DNA of 64,000 nucleotides from Vitis vinifera (Eukaryota > Streptophyta > Magnoliopsida > Vitales > Vitaceae), in assembly GCF_030704535.1 (NCBI RefSeq), contig NC_081819.1:22602001-22666000 (forward strand), read 5' to 3'. The translations under genes and the position numbers were made by a program. Every line of letters starts with the position of its first letter. The stretch's first letter is position 1. Under the pieces are notes generated by a model, which searched no databases, was not told where the DNA came from, and was given only the letters and a program-made list of their open reading frames with translations. This document shows, one piece after another, positions 37,111 to 48,622 of this stretch.

Positions 37111-40100
37111 CTAGGGCCTGAGCACCATTTGGCCAGAATCATCTCTGTGGAAGAGCCTCCCAACCAGTTCATTCCAGCTTTCCCTCCTCCTCCTTGAGGA
37201 AAGAATGGGAACTTGTTCTTCACTCAATCTGCCGGAATTCTCCCCTCCGCCCTCCCCTTCACCCATTTCACTGAATGTTCCATAAGCAGAAGGTGAGTAA
37301 GCTTGAGGAACGTCGAGGGCGGCAGCCCTCTTGAGTGCCGCCTTGTACTCCTCCGTGTGTTCTCTGGCCACAGACTCCAGCCGCTCCATCCTCTGCTTTG
37401 CTGGGATCTCCATGATCTGATCTTTCTCCAGCATTAACTGAATGAAACGAGGGATTAGGGTTTCAGTTTCACTACAAGGATAACAATTGTGCTCTCAATC
37501 TTCTAGGACTATTTGGGAACTGAATGGTTCTCTGGTTTTCTGAATAGAACATAGGAATATGTGCGGAAATGTTTTCAAAAAACAGTTCTTAGAAAACAAT
37601 ATTTGAGAATGGTTTTTAAAATTAGTTCTCAATTGTCTTCAAGAATAAAATTCTGTTTGGAAACTTAAATATAAAAGGTAGTTTTCTTGGCTTACTGTCC
37701 ATGAAAGTATTATGCATTTATGTATAATACAAAAGTTTTCAAAATATTCTTCATATTTTCAATTTTGGGTCAGAATGGTCGACAAAAAACAACCTAAACA
37801 TCTTAAATTTGTTTTAAAAAATAATATGTTTTCATAACAAAGTTGACAAAAATGGTTTCATAGGAAAGTAGTATTTAAAAAAAGCTACTCTTAAAACAAC
37901 AATCAGGATTAACACCAGAAGAAGAAAGATTTATAAATTTTGAATTGCCCTAAAGATCATTTATTTCACTTAGCGGTTCCTTGAAGCTTGGAAGTGAGTG
38001 CAAGTGGCACAAAGAGTATTACTAAAACCTAGGGTCAAAATGGATCATCGACTTCTACTGCAATGAACGACAAGATTCAAAATATACATGCAGAGGTATA
38101 AGAACAATCATTTGAACATTGTTTTCACTAATTACTACCTGAAACTCAAAACTCAATCAAGAAAAGTTGAAAACTTACATCAAAAGCCTTTTGGGATTCT
38201 TTCTCTATCCAAATGATGGCATGGTCCGAAGTCACATTGCAAGAAAGTACTATGTGCTCAAACCTCCCATCCACAGGTACTGCTGTCCTCACAACTGGGG
38301 GAAATCTTCCAAACCTGCAATAGGAAAAATAAACTACATGAAGCACCCATCCAATGGTTATATTAATCCCTCCTACCATGACATAGTATTCCAGCTGACT
38401 GATAAATTTACATTAAGAATTTAAATATTAAAATGGGAAAAGAGGTCTCAAGAAGTGTAGTTACAAACATAGCACATAATTGCAAAGAGGGTACTTGCAG
38501 TAACAAATATCTGCCTTCCCCATACAATTTCTTGACTATGAAAAGGATCTGCCAACCAAATCTAAATTATTTCAAAATTTATCTTGATTTTTCCAGTTCT
38601 GATATCCCCATTTGTTTTTTTTCCCTTGTTTATATTTCAGCATTGCACTAATGAAGCAGGTCTTTTCAGATAGAACTAATAGTTTTTCCTTAGAAACAAG
38701 GTAGATAGAGCCCATCAGCTTGGACTGTGGTTTTGCATAAATTTGACACAAACTAGGAGAGCATTGCATGCTGCTCCATCAGCACAGGGTATCTCACCAG
38801 CACAAGGCTGAACACTAATGTCTCGCATCACACTGATTAAGTGTGCTACAACCCTAGATACACATCGCATGTGCACATCAAGAGTAGGTCCTCGGGCATT
38901 TTTAGTTCAGCACTTAGCACTGCTGTATCCCACAGGAGCTATCATCATGTGATGGAATGTATCAAAGGGTTTTAGTTATATGATTAGAGACTTGTTGAGG
39001 CAGTTGCATGCCCCAAATATCAGAGCCACACAAGCCCTCCTTAGCAAAGCCTAGTGCACCTAGTGGGTTAAACCAGAATGGTGGGGAGTTCTTTGTTGTC
39101 TCCAAGGATGGCACCTGTCATCATAAGGCACAGCAGCTGCAACCCCCAATTTCTCCATACTTGTCTTCCGCTAGGAAGGTCAAACCGCTCGATGCAAGAT
39201 CTATATGTGCCAAAATGACCAATATTATTCTATACAAAAAAGAACTACATATATGCCCCCTGGGGCATCAACTAAAGGGATGAGATCTACTCCCCTTGAA
39301 CCCCAAAAGTCAGGCCTCACCATTCTCTCCCTCTCGGTTTCCCTCTTGCATACCTGAATGGCTTCCGCTCAACAATGTGATAGAGACGACCGGGCGCATA
39401 TAGTCGCCTAGGATCTTTAAGCATCTTCTCCTCCAATGTACATGTATCCTTCAAGCACATTAGGCATAGTAAACATGGCAAACTGTCCAAAATGACAAAA
39501 ATCAGCTTAGTATCTAACCAAATGCTCATGATGCAACTTTATTGTATTAAAATATAAAACATGCATTCTCCAAATTAACTATCACACCATGCTTGTTGGT
39601 TGGACAAGCAGAAAAGATATGATAAGATATTCTGCTAAATTATAACATACCCAAGCACTTGATTTTCACCATTAAATTTTTCCCTTTGAAGGTATTCTAA
39701 ATTTTATTTTTTTATTTTTGATAAGTCTTTGAAGGTATTCTAAAGTATGCCACTTATCATTCCAATAGCAACATAAGTCATTCCATCCATAAGTTTCTTC
39801 TACATCCTTTGCACGGCATGGTAGTCCATATTAGTAACTCATTTACACAAAATAACAGGGTTGACAATACCAACACAACATAGCATTTAGTCACTTTGTA
39901 ATCGAAGGAATTCTGTTTTAATTATGACTAGACATGGTATGTATTAGGTGTGATGAGATGCAAAGTACATTGGTAATGAAAAGATGAGTAAGACATACTA
40001 TCTTTTTACCAGAAAAGTGACTTGAAAACATCTTCCAGAGCAGTGGTTGTCCGAGGTAAGAAATCGTCCTGGTTCATGATAAGAAATTATATCAGAAGAG

Positions 40101-41569
40101 AAGCACATACAAATATTCATATGTAAACACAATATAGCACAACACTCAAGCAAGATAATAGGCTAATATCTGGGATCTGGGATCTAGGATACTGGATACT
40201 TAATCATTTTTAAACTATGCACACCACCTTCTTTGTGCAGAACAACCCTTTTTTCATCCTTGGAATTACACTGGTTATAGCTATCCATCAAAGATTTCTT
40301 TTTTTTTTTTTTTGATAGGTAAATATTTGTCCCCAACAGAGCTTGAACCTAGAACCTCCCACAAACCCTTCCCCGCCCTTTACCACTTGAGCCAGGCCTC
40401 AAAGACCCAACAAGATGTTCTGTTCTCCTCATCATAACTTTAAACAGCAACAGATTACTTCTAAAACCAAGGACAAGACAAGATATCACATTATACAATT
40501 TCAACCAATAAGCTCCTTATTTCTACAAATCATCGAGGAAAGTCTGATTGCCCTAAACTGGCATTTGGATAATTGTTTAGTAATTGTTACCAGCTTTTAA
40601 TCACCATCCCCATCATTGCCACCACATTGCCATTACAGATGCTAACATCATCAGCAGATTCAGCACCATCATGATTTTTTTAGAAGTTGTCTTCAATGGA
40701 CAAATACACCAGAGCATTGTTTAGGTGCTAAAATATAGTTATCTCTTCACCATATATCATCTTAACTAAATATTTCATCGTTCAGTACCAAAGAAAACTT
40801 ATAGTCTACAGTGATATGGTAAGGAAAAGAACACACGGGTGCAGAGTCAAAGAGATTATCTTACCTGAAGGACAACAGAATTGATGATATCTGCATATCT
40901 CACAGCCAAATTCAGGGATATACACCTAGCAGGAGCAGTTGCATAGCATCTGATCCTCTTCCTCTCAATGTTGTGCAACTTATCTTTGTTCTGAACTGCC
41001 ACCATAGCCAACAATGTTACTACCCCTGCCCCTAGGGAATGCCCCGCAAAGGTTAAGGTATAATTGGGATTCCTCTCAATCAGTTCCCTCAGAACCTCAC
41101 ACTCTGCATCCAAAAGCAATTCAGCTGCCTTCAACAAACCATTGTGAACATAACCACCATCAAATTTTGTCTGCCCAAGTTTGTTATCGAGCAAGACTGC
41201 ATAATCACTTTCCTTTGCCAAATTAAGTCCCCTGACTGCTAGGACTATATCAGCATTATCATGATCAAGGTAGATCATGTAAGGAGGAACCCTCCCTTGG
41301 GTTTCTTCATAGTTCTTGCGTAAGATAACCCAATCAGGATTAATACCATACCCTCCAGGGGGAGCCCAAAGTGGGTTTCGAAGGTCTTCCTCATAGACAG
41401 CTAGGATTAATCGACATAGGTGGGGGATGGGTTGAAATTCTTCAGCAGTTGCAAGACCCCAGTTCTCACTTTCATGGCCTGCAGTGTACAGGCACTTCTT
41501 CCACACCCAACGAGCACATGCCAGACAGTACACACATTCAAGAAGGGGAACACCGCATACAATTGACAT
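37111..41569 (-). CDS. Class 3 lipase (alpha/beta hydrolase; calmodulin-binding heat-shock protein-like)
   Basis: Six coding exons on the minus strand: 41569-40865, 40068-40010, 39482-39354, 38314-38179 and 37437-37111, with a further 5' UTR exon ending at about 42627 (donor GTATGT at 42626-42621); the coding exons number five and sum to 451 aa. Residues 95-235 form the lipase_3 fold: nucleophile elbow GHSLG at 176-180 (Ser178), the YVHNG strand at 140-144, and catalytic Asp and His expected further on. The N-terminus (CGVPLLECVYCLACARW) is Cys-rich and hydrophobic. A second Cys cluster (CLPCLLCLMCLKDTC) follows the lipase core, and the C-terminus is charged with an RRRR stretch. Plant relatives are annotated as calmodulin-binding heat-shock or diacylglycerol-lipase-like proteins, acting on acyl lipids, probably membrane-associated. 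The exact substrate is unknown. Confidence 0.93.
39684..39744 (-). mobile_element. Micro retro-insertion (25 nt) with 18-bp target duplication
   Basis: CTTTGAAGGTATTCTAAA is repeated exactly at 39684-39701 and 39727-39744. The 25 bases between read, on the minus strand, ACTTATCAAAAATAAAAA and more A. This matches the 'TATCAAAA' 3' ends of the LINE and SINE copies in this window. It lies in intron 3 of the lipase gene. Confidence 0.75.
40288..40405 (-). mobile_element. tRNA-derived SINE in the lipase gene
   Basis: Read on the minus strand it shows an A-box-like TGGCTCAAGTGG, a B-box-like GGTTCAAGCTC, and a tail ACCTATCAAAAAA. TCAAAGA occurs on both sides (40288-40294 and 40399-40405) as a likely target duplication. 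The element is about 104 bp and lies in the intron between coding exons 1 and 2 of the lipase gene. Confidence 0.75.
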
Positions 41570-42626
41570 TGACTCCTATCAAATAAGCATGCTAACAGAT
41601 ATTGAGAAACATGACACACGCAAGAACAAAGATTGAATAAGGAATTATCAATCCGACATTTGAACAAAAGCTGAATGCTGAATAGAAGAGAAGTATCTAC
41701 TGCTCGAATTGAGAAGATATGGAATTAATACAAACTATATCTTAAATTATCAACTGAACAACAACAAATAAGCATACGAAACATAGAAATATATAGCTCA
41801 ATAACTCTAGAAAAGTGAGGCTAAATAAACTGAATTTGATAACAATGAAGACTTCAAAATCAGATGAAGTGAAATCCTGGAGGCTGATATTACAGGAAAA
41901 TAGAATATAAGGTGGGAATAAGGGGTTGAACAAATACCAACAAGTATTCATACACCCACATAGAGGTGAAACAAACTACTTCCAATCAATTCAATCTACA
42001 CTGATTAAACAAATAATAAAACAGCTTCTATTGAAGGACACCCAGTTCTCAAATCTTAAGTAAGAACCTTTTTTTTTCATTCTATTTTTGGAGTTTTGGC
42101 CAAGGTTCAATTAATTTGGATCAAACCCAACAGGTTTTCCAATTGAACAACACCCAGGTTTTGGAATTCGGAAAGAGCAACAGAACTGGGGTTTATACTC
42201 CTAAACTTTCTACAAACCAGGATACCAGAGCTCGTAAGGTAAAAGTCTACAGACATCCATGATCACATGTGCTCATTAGGAACCCAAAGAAAGCAACAAA
42301 CCAAAATTCAAAGAATTAAAATAGGAAAGAAAACAACTTCTGGATTAAACAATTTGATTAAAAGGTGAACAAGTTCAGCATCCAACAAGGGGGGATTTGG
42401 TGGAATTGGGAAAGTAGGTCTGATTGCTGGCTACTTTTGAATATAAATTTGGATGAAACAGATGACAAAAAAGAAAAAAAAAGAAAAAAAAAAAAGAAAA
42501 AAGAAGAAAATGAGATGAGAATGAAAGGCATATAAATAACCATTGATATATATATATAAAGGTGGAAGGTGGAAGGTGGAGGAGTAGATTGAACGAGGAA
42601 AATGGAGAATTGAGGAGTGGACATAC

Positions 42627-42760
42627 CTACTGGTCAACCCCATTTCCCCTGTTGTGTCTGAAGAATCTACTGGGTTTTGTGCTTGATTCTAGAAAAATAA
42701 TCATGTTCCGATGGCATTTCCGTAATTTCGGTCTGGGTCCAACCCCTTTATTAATGGAAT
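42627..42760 (-). promoter_or_regulatory. 5' UTR exon and proximal promoter of the lipase gene
   Basis: A GT donor (GTATGT on the minus strand) at 42626 pairs with the acceptor at about 41576, seven bases before the start codon. The intron between contains an AG-rich stretch on the plus strand (about 42470-42510), seen as a polypyrimidine run on the coding strand. The transcription start is not placed. Confidence 0.45.
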
Positions 42761-45030
42761 GAATATTTGTCCTTTTTTATATCTTCATGGAGTGAATATT
42801 TGCCCTTTTTTAACCCTTTTTTTCTTTGATAAATTTAAATATTAATTTTTGACTTAATTTTTTTCTTTTATTTTAAAACGTGTTTAAATATTACGTGTAA
42901 AATACCCTTTTTTTATATAAAATTCAAAATTGTATAATAGTGAATGCCATGTGTAAAATGTTTAATTTTATTTTTAATATAAATTTTAAATTATATAACC
43001 GTTGAAAATGTATATAAACCATTGAATTAAATAAAACATAACTAAAAATAACATATTCAATGTGACTATAATTCCAAAAAAAATTATTTTATTTATTTAT
43101 AATGAGCATATAAAATAAACTATTATATTAATTGAGAGATATCATCATTTTAAATAAAAATAAAATAAAATAATTTATCATTGAATAATTTTTTTTTATT
43201 TGCATATATTTTAAGACTTTACTATTAAGGGTTTGGTTGAAAATAGGATGGGAATAAGGTGAGTTTTGGACAGATCACCCTTATCTTAATCCTATCTCAT
43301 TTATTCAAAATAATATTTATATCTGTTTTATTAAAAAAGGTGAGGCAGATAGGATGTAAATTTTCCATATCCTTTTAACTTTTGTTTGAAAAGTTTTAAA
43401 ATTTTTTTAATCATTTTTAAATAAATATATTTTGTAAATAATTAAAATACTATCATTTTTTATAACTTATTTAGTTGAAATTTATTATATTAAAAACAAT
43501 ATATTTAAATTTAAATTAATTTAATTTTATATATAATTAGACAGAATAAGATAATACCCAAATCTACCCGAACCCATCTCGCATTTAAAAAAAAAATTCA
43601 AACTCGTTCTTAACATATTTATTTAAATTTCAAACTTGTTCGATTATGGACGGGTATGACATGTACCTTAAAAAAATCACTTCATTATCATTCTTAGTTG
43701 GAAAATGTATTTTGAGAATGTTTTTCTTAAAAATAAAAATAAATTGGATAATTTTAAAAATTTTAGATAAATAAGGATTTTATTTTTTAATAGAAAATTT
43801 AAGGAGAATATATTTAATTAAAAGGGAAAAAAATATATTCTAAACTAAAAGTAATCGTCAATTAAAAAAACATAAAATATAAATTGTTTTGATAAAATCA
43901 TCATTTATTAATTTTTAAAACCTGTCTCATATTAAAACACTTTGTTTTTATAAAAAAAAACATATTTTTTTTCAAATTAATTGATATTATATTTATAATT
44001 TTCAATATATATATATATTGTGATTTTGGTCCAAAATATTTATTGATTTATGTAAATTGCTTTTCGAAAATCAAAACAAATAGCATGGAGAAGTGTATAA
44101 TGGAAGTTCCAAAGTTATATTCAAACATTCTCAATATTCATATTTGACCTTTAAATTTAGAAGTTTTTAAGCATTTACAGATATTTAAAGTGATATGTAC
44201 TCAAACATGTTGAAAATCTTTTTAACAATTAAAAATAAATTTTGCATGTTTTAAAAAAAAATTCCACTCACGTTTTTTTTTTCTTTTCCCTCTCTTATGA
44301 CTTTGGTTCCAAATTAAGGTGGGATTATAATTTAAAAAATGATATCGATATTATAAATTTTTTATTAATTATTAATTATTAAATAGATTTTTATACAAGT
44401 TAAAATAAAAACATTATTTTACTTTTTAAATATTTTATCTTTTTAATAGAATTATTAAAATATGAACATAAGTAAAAAACTTTCGATATGTTATAAGTTA
44501 ATCCATATATGACCCAAATCCCCCATTTTCAAAAAGTTATGAAGTTTTTATTTATTTATTTATTTTTAAATATTCATCGTATAATTTCTTAAAATAGTAT
44601 AAAATTATTATGGTGTCAATTTAATTCATTTTGAAGTATAATTAATTACAAAATTAATATATTAATGAGTATATGTTGATATAGATTTGAAAAAGAATAA
44701 ATTATTTATTAAAATTTTGAAACCTTAATCCGAATTAAACATGATCGGTTAAAGTATGTTTGACAGTATTTTTATTTGAAATTTTTTTTATAGCGTTTTT
44801 TTTAAGAGTAGCTCGGGGTGTTTTTTTCAAGAGACTTTAACTTTGTAAAACTTCTTTTGTTTTGTTTGGTTTTTTTTTAAAAAATATTTTTTAGGGTGGA
44901 AGTGATTTTTAAAAACACGGTTAAGCCAAGTAACCAACTATAATAAACTAGACATGAATTGAAAATCTTAAAAGTAAAGTGAGGTTGGATTGAATTAGAG
45001 TTAGCTCAAGAGATTTGGGACATAAAGTAG
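42761..45030. other. AT-rich intergenic region
   Basis: No gene is seen. The composition is very AT-rich, with short repeat-derived stretches (for example 43228-43400 and 43550-43670, with 'acccgaacccatctcgc') of the sort left by old transposons. Confidence 0.5.
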
Positions 45031-45035
45031 AAATC

Positions 45036-45222
45036 GGCCCAATTACAGCCCAATGGTTCAAAATTTGGACCGGGCCATAGTCATGGTCAACCCATTATTA
45101 CCACTCCGAACTCACGTAGCCAGTAGGCTCCTACCTCTGTTTACACACAAGCATCGAATCATACGATTCATACCTTCTACAAACGCTGCGTTTCTGTCCA
45201 TCTCCGTGTTCAAAGCCTCAAG
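45036..45222 (+). promoter_or_regulatory. Site II promoter elements and first (UTR) exon of the neuroguidin gene
   Basis: GGCCCA (45036-45041) and AGCCCA (45047-45052) are a pair of site II words in reverse orientation. Such words, often with teloboxes, mark plant ribosome-biogenesis and ribosomal-protein promoters. An inverted telobox (TAGGGTTT) occurs at about 45530. A donor AG|GTACTG at 45222/45223 would end a 5' UTR exon. The leader structure is inference. Confidence 0.5.
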
Positions 45223-45859
45223 GTACTGTTTCAATCTATATTTCGAATTCATTCAATCGAATTCTAGGTCAGATGCAATCGAAACGATGAGAAAATGAAA
45301 GAAAATTTTGAATAGGATTCGAGAATACAGAAAATAAGACTCTTTGGCATAGTTGAAGGTTTTTTTTTTTTCTTTTTTCTTTTTTGGCGGCAAAGAAAAT
45401 GAGAGAGATAACATTGTAATCAGAATTTGTTTTCGTTTATTTTTCTTCATTTTTCTTGGTAACCAAACAGAGGGTCGGCTTTCACTGAGTGCATTGTCGG
45501 TTACGCAACTGCTGGAAGTTTTCAATTCTAGGGTTTTTCTTTGAACCGCCGTGGAACTATTGCCAGTTTGGATTAGCTGAAATTTTTGTTAGATTGGCGG
45601 TCTTTTCAATTTTGGAATGATTTTTATTGTATAAAAACAGATTTAGTTTGGATACAGAGAAAATATGAAAAAGCAATTTAAATTCTGAATTGTAAAATTG
45701 TCACCAACATTAGGAATACAGTAACATTCACAGTGCCGAGTGGCTTTTTCCCTTTTCTTTTTTTTTTTGGAAGCAAAAGATGCGAAAAAAAATTGTTTTC
45801 TTTTATTGCTCTATTTTCTTGGAAACCAAACTGAGGGCTAGGTTTTCTTTTTTCTTTTT

Positions 45860-46930
45860 AATAGGTAAAAAGGGATTGTATTAAACAAAAACAAGAGGAA
45901 TAAATGACGTGTACAAAGTAAACAAAAGACCAAAAAAAGACATGAAGATACAAAAACCAGCAACCATGCCCTATAGAGAGCCTAACCAATCCACAAAGTC
46001 TAAAAGTGACAAAGAACTGGTCCCAATATACAATCTAATCCAATTCCCAAAAAAGATATAAGAAAGAATTTTAATTGTTTGGTCCATGCTTTCACAATTG
46101 TCGAAAGCTCTCTTATTTTTCTCCCTCCATAAGGTCCAAAACAAGTACAACAAAGCAACCTTCCAATCATTTTTTATCTTTTTTCCAACAAAGGACCCAT
46201 GTCAGCTCAGAAGAACCCCTCTAACTAAAGAGTGCATCACCCATTAGACACTAAAAAGTGCAAAAAATCACATGGGATAAAATGCATGCTTTTAAACAAT
46301 GAATGAGAATGTGGTCATCCGTTTCTTCTTCTTTCTTACACATGTAGCATCTATTAGATATTCTCTTATCCCTCATTTTGAGCTGATCTAGAGTCAAAAT
46401 TTTGGCCCATGTTGCTTTCCAAGCAAAGAAGGTAATTCTTGATGGCACCTAAGAATTCCATATTGTGCCATAAGGAACAACTCCACTCTCCTATTTGTCA
46501 AAGAAGAATAGAAGGACTTAGTTGAAAAAGTACCATTCCTTGTAGGCAACCATACCATAACATTGTCAGTCCCTAAAATAAACGTGTTCATACAACCTCC
46601 CAAAAAAGACTTGTACCTCCTCTAATTCCCAATCATGCAGCTGCCTTGTAAGCCTAAGACTCTAGCTACCATCATCTTGAAGGTCACCCACTAAAGCGTT
46701 TTTTAAAGAAGTTATAAAATAGAGCTCTGGAAATGATTCCCTAAAAAATGTATTCCCACACTACTTGTCCTTCCAAAACTTCACCCTGTTCCCAGGCCCA
46801 ACCTTAAAACATGTTTTTTCACCTCTTTAGTATACTATCCCTCTTCATCTTATCTGCACTTTCTTACAATTACCCATTTCGAGGATTCCTTTCACTTACA
46901 AATCTCCAAGACCATTTAAAATAGCCTCGA
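45860..46930 (-). mobile_element. LINE (L1-type) fragment, reverse-transcriptase C-terminal part, minus strand
   Basis: Minus-strand frames, broken by stops and shifts, carry the RT zinc-binding signature (RITFFAWKATWAKILTLDQL, then CYMCKKEEETDDHILIHC) and the typical end LWREKNKRAF...RLYIG. An A-rich end on the minus strand lies at about 45860. It is 5'-truncated and inactive, and lies inside the putative leader intron of the neuroguidin gene. Confidence 0.85.
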
Positions 46931-46959
46931 GGAATTTTTAGTCACCATTTATCTATAAT

Positions 46960-47190
46960 CATGTTTGAAAATCACTTTGTCAAGATGATCTTGCTTATTT
47001 TTCTTTTGCTTTTTTTTTCTTCTTAGTTGCTCTTTCTTATGGTTAGCTTGCCTTGTTTTTGTAGGCTAACCTTGTATATGTTTGGTGCTTATTTTGGGAT
47101 GTTTTGTGTATACATAAGGTGCACCTCTTCTTTTTGGCATTTCTTAATACATGTTTTTTTTGTCTATCAAAAAAAAAAAAAAAAAAAAGG
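46960..47190 (+). mobile_element. LINE 3'-end fragment with poly(A), plus strand
   Basis: The 3' UTR-like sequence 'ctttttggcatttcttaatacatg' followed by 'tatcaaaaaaaa' ends in a 19-base A run (47170-47188). It matches the 3' end of the larger LINE copy at 48470-48530. Confidence 0.75.
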
Positions 47191-47489
47191 TGTTTTTTTT
47201 TTATTTTTTATTTTTTATTTTTTTTTATATTCTTAGTTTTGTTGTCTTTTTATTTCTATTTTTTTGTTTCTTCCTCTTGTCATTTTTATGTTCTTAAAAT
47301 TGACTTTTTAAAAAAAAAATAATAATAATTTGTTTTTCATATATTTTGAAAAAAGAGACCATTTTTTAGTCAAATTGTCTTTCTATATTTTTCCTAATTG
47401 CATAAAAATATTTCATACAATAAATTAATTACATAAGTATATTTCTTTATAATAGTGTAAAAGCCCCAATAATTTTTCCCCTACACCTA

Positions 47490-48530
47490 AGGTTTTGGAC
47501 TACTAGAAAGGTGAGGGATTCCTATGGGATAAGCCTTTGGAAAGACATTAGAAAAGGATGAGAAGAGTTCATTCTTAGAACTAATATCCGTATAGGAAAT
47601 GGTAAATGTACAAGACTTTGTTGGGATAGGGAGTTTAAATTGAAAGACATTTACCTTACACTTTTTGAGCTAGCATCCCACAAAAATGCTACAGTTGCAC
47701 ACTTATGGGGGAGGAAAGGGGGTGGAGGTGGTTGTCGGGAGGTAGAGGAGGTGACTCATTTTTGGAACACATTTCTTTGTTAAAAGTGCAAGAAAGGGAG
47801 CACGCTTTAATATGGAAAGATGATAAGAGGGGAAAATACAGTGTCAAGTCTTATTGTAATTCTCTAAGGGCTGAAAATGGTTTAATATTCCCAACCAAAG
47901 AGATTTAGGGATCTTATACTCCTCTTAGAACTCATTTTTTTTTTTTGCTTGGGAAGCTGTTTGGGAAACATGTTAATTGTGGACACATTAATGAAGAGGG
48001 GATGGTCCATGGTTGACACATGTAGCCTTTGTAAAATAGTGAAGAATTAACTGATCACATTTTGATTCATTGTGATCAGACAAGGGAGCTTTGGACCTTA
48101 TTATTAGTAACATTTGATTTGGTTTGGGTGTTTCTGGCTTTAATGGGAAATCTTCTCCTAAAATGGAAACTTAAGGGGCTAGGAAAGAAAAAAAAAACAG
48201 TTTAGCAATTGGCTCTGATTTGCCTATTTTGGTGCATTTGGAGAGAGAAAGCACAACCAAAGGACTTTCAAAGAAGAAGAATTGTCAGATCAAAGTTTGA
48301 AGGATCTCTTTATCCGATCACTTTTAGAGTGGTCTCAGTAGTTTTTGGGATTGGAAAACCCTTTTATTTTGAATTTCTTGAATGCTTTTTATATGGTTAG
48401 CCTTGCTCTTTTCTAGGTTTTTTCTGTCTTAACTAGTGCTTGTTTTGAAATTTTTGTGTATTGTAGGGTGCCCCCTCTTTTTGGCGTTTCTTAATACATG
48501 CCTTTGTTTATCAAAAAAAAAAAAAAGAAA
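47490..48530 (+). mobile_element. LINE (L1-type) fragment, plus strand, with poly(A)
   Basis: Broken plus-strand frames carry the end of ORF2: an RIGNGKCTRLCWD-like stretch at about 47590, a zinc-binding region with 'CSLC...DHILIHC' near 48020-48075, and WCIWREKAQ at about 48228. A 3' UTR and poly(A) follow at about 48513-48526. It is degenerate. It lies in the same putative leader intron as the two pieces above. Confidence 0.8.
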
Positions 48531-48622
48531 GATTTATATTTATCTATTTATTTATTTATTTATCTATTAGTGTTTTGTGCTGAAATGGCTTGTGGATTTT
48601 AGCAGTGGCATCTTTGTTAGCC

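Noticed and set aside
42358-42643. Phe/Ser-rich minus-strand frames upstream of the lipase
   Set aside because: Encoded by the polypyrimidine tract of the leader intron; low complexity.
47027-47322. Phe/Lys-rich open frames
   Set aside because: Low-complexity T/A runs around the LINE poly(A) end.
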